13,584 bases of DNA, from assembly GCA_015688915.1 (NCBI GenBank), contig JAATGX010000119.1:1-13584 (forward strand), given 5' to 3'. This DNA is from Desulfuromonadales bacterium (GTDB lineage Bacteria > Desulfobacterota > Desulfuromonadia > Geobacterales > Pseudopelobacteraceae). The translations under genes and the position numbers were made by a program. The notes under the pieces are model-generated. The model did no database searches. It was not told where the DNA came from and worked only from the letters and a program-made list of their open reading frames with translations. Positions 12,942 through 13,584 of the stretch are shown piece by piece (within the stretch, counting starts at the first letter, position 1; each line of letters opens with the position of its first letter).

Positions 12942-13566
12942 AGTCAAAGGCCTGGTGAAGAAATTCGGCGCGTTTGCCGCGCTCGACGGCGTCGACCTCA
13001 AGGTCGCCACCGGCGAACTGGTGGCGCTGCTCGGGCCGTCGGGCTCCGGCAAGACCACGCTGCTGCGGATCATCGCCGGGCTCGACTGGCCCGACGCCGG
13101 CGAGGTCTCGTTCGATGGCGAGGACGCGCTCGCCCACGGCGCCGGCGAGCGCCATGTCGGATTCGTGTTCCAGCATTACGCGCTGTTTCGCCACATGACG
13201 GTGTTCGAAAACGTCGCGTTCGGCTTGCGCGTGCAGCCGCGCGCGGTCCGTAAGAACGAGGCGGGCATCCGGGCGCGGGTCGGGGAATTGCTGGATTTGG
13301 TGCAACTCGGCTGGCTCTCCGATCACTACCCGAGCCAGTTGTCCGGCGGCCAGCGCCAGCGCATCGCGCTGGCCCGCGCGCTGGCGATCGAGCCGCGCAT
13401 CCTGCTGCTCGACGAGCCGTTCGGCGCGCTCGACGCCAAGGTGCGGAAAGAACTGCGGCAATGGCTGCGCTCGCTGCATCACGAGATCAACGTCACCTCA
13501 ATCTTCGTCACCCACGACCAGGACGAGGCGCTCGCAGTCGCCAACCGGGTCGTGGAGATGGACTAG
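12931..13566 (+). CDS. cysA: Sulfate ABC transporter ATPase CysA, interrupted by in-frame TAG
   Basis: Starts at GTG 12931 within the end of cysW. 211 residues precede TAG 13564-13566. The ATPase core has Walker A GPSGSGKT (35-42), Q-loop Gln81 (FVFQHYALFRHMT, CysA-like), signature LSGGQ (137-141), Walker B LLLDEP (158-163) and the switch His195 (VTHDQDEAL). It should drive sulfate import through CysT/CysW. CysA proteins are usually about 330-360 residues, and the stop falls right after NRVVEMD. The next codons read G-R-I-V-Q-I, which is how the family normally continues after one Lys/Gln-type residue. A single-base change to TAG therefore probably truncates the gene, removing the end of the ATPase domain and the C-terminal regulatory domain. 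Codon use (many GCG, CTC, TCG) differs from the upstream genes. It may be a pseudogene, a functional short form, or a sequence error. Confidence 0.85.
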   Translation: MTIEVKGLVKKFGAFAALDGVDLKVATGELVALLGPSGSGKTTLLRIIAGLDWPDAGEVSFDGEDALAHGAGERHVGFVFQHYALFRHMTVFENVAFGLRVQPRAVRKNEAGIRARVGELLDLVQLGWLSDHYPSQLSGGQRQRIALARALAIEPRILLLDEPFGALDAKVRKELRQWLRSLHHEINVTSIFVTHDQDEALAVANRVVEMD

Positions 13567-13584
13567 GGCCGCATCGTACAGATC

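Noticed and set aside
11907..13073. 388-codon minus-strand frame across cysW, and a similar one at 9932-10996 opposite sbp
   Set aside because: Composition is rich in Gly, Asp, His and Gln as is typical of antisense shadows; the + strand holds clear transporter genes.

Overview
The window is a roughly 13.6 kb, GC-rich stretch of bacterial chromosome given over almost entirely to sulfur assimilation, with every recognisable gene on the + strand. Gene content and style suggest a Geobacter-like member of the Desulfuromonadota: a CNB-type family 2 encapsulin with a cysteine desulfurase, a siroheme/ferredoxin sulfite reductase, a protein-thiocarboxylate methionine pathway, a SAM-I riboswitch, and a palindromic intergenic repeat rich in GAGACACAGAG. 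The taxonomic call is an inference from content, not a marker-gene result.

Layout. (1) 1-4468: two tandem family 2B encapsulin shell genes (the first cut by the window edge, the second complete with its cyclic-nucleotide-binding-like domain), a cysteine desulfurase with a long disordered repeat-bearing N-terminal extension typical of encapsulin cargo, and a TusA-like sulfur carrier. A strong terminator (4511-4549) follows. (2) 4604-5470: serine O-acetyltransferase (cysE). (3) 5471-5770: a palindrome, a promoter, a SAM-I riboswitch and its transcription terminator. (4) 5771-8591: a metY-hcyS-hcyF-hcyD set matching the protein-thiocarboxylate-dependent homocysteine pathway described in Wolinella succinogenes. 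A hairpin-forming repeat lies inside it. (5) 8592-9872: a promoter region with a repeated AATCTATAG motif, then sulfite reductase and a second TusA-like carrier. (6) 9873-13566: sulfate-binding protein and the CysT, CysW and CysA sulfate ABC importer, with two hairpin-forming intergenic elements.

How they may work together. Sulfate enters through Sbp-CysTWA. After activation and reduction by enzymes not in this window, sulfite is reduced to sulfide by the Sir-like protein. Sulfide is loaded onto HcyS as a C-terminal thiocarboxylate by HcyF, after HcyD trims the HcyS tail, and is passed to O-acetylhomoserine by MetY to make homocysteine. CysE supplies O-acetylserine for cysteine. The encapsulated desulfurase can strip sulfur from cysteine into a protein compartment (elemental sulfur storage is reported for related desulfurase encapsulins), with the TusA-like protein as a possible sulfur shuttle.

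Oddities worth attention: MetY has Met at the position of the PLP-binding lysine (AAG to ATG would explain it). CysA is interrupted by an in-frame TAG after residue 211 although homologous reading continues past it. Codon use shifts from the 3' end of cysW into cysA. The HcyS tail is GGGR, requiring processing. An AATCTATAG motif occurs three times, only in front of sir and sbp.
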